Assembly: GCF_017921815.1 (NCBI RefSeq)
Contig: NZ_JAGEMM010000002.1
Span: 434,001-498,000 of the forward strand
Length of the DNA stretch: 64,000 nt
Direction: 5' to 3'
Source of the DNA: Microvirga antarctica
GTDB lineage: Bacteria > Pseudomonadota > Alphaproteobacteria > Rhizobiales > Beijerinckiaceae
Every line of letters starts with the position of its first letter. Position 1 is the first letter of the stretch. The notes beneath the pieces are model-generated. The model did no database searches. It was not told the DNA's origin and was given only the letters and a program-made list of their open reading frames with translations. The position numbers and the translations under genes are program-made. Shown piece by piece: positions 63,490 through 64,000 of the stretch.

Positions 63490-64000
63490 TCAGGCGGCTT
63501 CTTCCGTGGGGCCGAGGCGCATGTCGAGATAGCCGCCGACCGCGGTCATCAGCTCCTCGACGCGGCCGTCGAAGAAGTGGTTGGCGCCCTCGATCACCGC
63601 GTGCTCGAGCTTGACGCCCTTCTGGGTTTTCACCTTCTCGATGACGCTGACGACATCCTTCACCGGTGCGACGCGATCCTCGGAGCCGTGGACGAAGAGG
63701 CCGGAGGACGGGCAGGGGGCGAGGAATGAGAAGTCGTATCGGTTTGCCATGGCGGCGATCGAGATGAAGCCCTCGATCTCGGGACGGCGCATGAGCAGTT
63801 GCATGCCGATCCAGGCCCCGAATGACACGCCGGCAATCCAGCAGGCCCGCGCATCGGGGTTCATGGCCTGGGCCCAGTCGAGGGCTGCGGCGGCGTCCGA
63901 GAGCTCGCCCTGGCCGTGATCGAACGCGCCCTGGCTGCGACCAACGCCGCGGAAATTGAAGCGCAGGACCGAGAACCCCCGGTTCACAAAGTCATAATAG
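63490..64000 (-). CDS. Alpha/beta hydrolase (partial; N-terminus beyond the window)
   Basis: A dienelactone-hydrolase-like alpha/beta hydrolase. About 169 C-terminal residues are present: RGFSVLRFNFRGVGRSQGAF, the nucleophile elbow GVSFGAW, an acid-bearing HGSEDRVAPV loop and the catalytic His in GANHFFDGRVEEL. The frame continues upstream of base 64000 without a stop. Proteins of this type often act on small esters, and the precise substrate is unknown. Confidence 0.85.
   Translation of the reverse strand, partial: YYDFVNRGFSVLRFNFRGVGRSQGAFDHGQGELSDAAAALDWAQAMNPDARACWIAGVSFGAWIGMQLLMRRPEIEGFISIAAMANRYDFSFLAPCPSSGLFVHGSEDRVAPVKDVVSVIEKVKTQKGVKLEHAVIEGANHFFDGRVEELMTAVGGYLDMRLGPTEEAA

Noticed and set aside
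1-64000. tRNA, rRNA, CRISPR arrays, insertion sequences or prophage
   Set aside because: No cloverleaf-like segments, regular repeat-spacer arrays, transposase or integrase frames were seen while reading the intergenic regions. A covariance-model scan would be needed to exclude small RNAs.

Overview
This window is chromosomal DNA of a GC-rich alphaproteobacterium, most likely of the order Hyphomicrobiales (Rhizobiales). The evidence is the run hdaA-ppk-ppx-rnd then aspS, the tatABC-serS-surE-pcm-nlpD run next to scpAB and nagZ, and yajC-secD-secF followed by an Mth938-domain gene and a phytoene-synthase-like gene. The genus cannot be fixed from the sequence. Most genes are housekeeping and intact. 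No rRNA, tRNA, CRISPR array, insertion sequence or phage gene was seen.

Layout. 1-5384: end of hdaA, polyphosphate kinase and exopolyphosphatase, RNase D. 5536-10656: accessory island holding a C39-peptidase ABC exporter, an HlyD-type adaptor and three small genes whose products carry double-glycine (GG) leader peptides, in unusually AT-rich spacers. 10723-15086: aspS with a translationally coupled glycosyltransferase and an acyltransferase, then a hexapeptide acetyltransferase that overlaps the acyltransferase tail to tail. 15190-24409: malic enzyme, an unknown exported protein, an ErpA/IscA protein, dGTPase, argS and a SPOR protein. 24476-29966: nagZ, scpA, scpB, an orphan ABC ATPase, tatABC. 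30068-34264: serS, surE, pcm and a degenerate NlpD-like LytM lipoprotein. 34366-39627: a DUF815 ATPase, then yajC-secD-secF and homologues of two mitochondrial complex I assembly factors. 39797-45944: a DUF2155 protein, aat, accC, accB, aroQ, a DsbA-family protein and an aminotransferase. 45992-54444: rne, amiC-like amidase, PBP1A, and prfB with its programmed +1 frameshift. 54465-64000: two RTX metalloproteases (family M10) either side of bcp, a large AsmA-like protein and tyrS, then the end of an alpha/beta hydrolase.

The most notable system is the GG-peptide island. The exporter keeps the Cys-His-Asp triad of the C39 leader peptidase. Three separately transcribed small genes each encode a peptide with a canonical VSGG cleavage site. 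Predicted mature products are 67, 12 and 17 residues long. The longest has a 15-residue leader, as in microcin V, but none of the cores is recognisable to me. No immunity gene or modification enzyme is visible. The island sits between rnd and aspS, which I recall as close neighbours in related genomes, so it looks acquired. A microcin-like or peptide-signalling system is the best reading, and its function is unknown.
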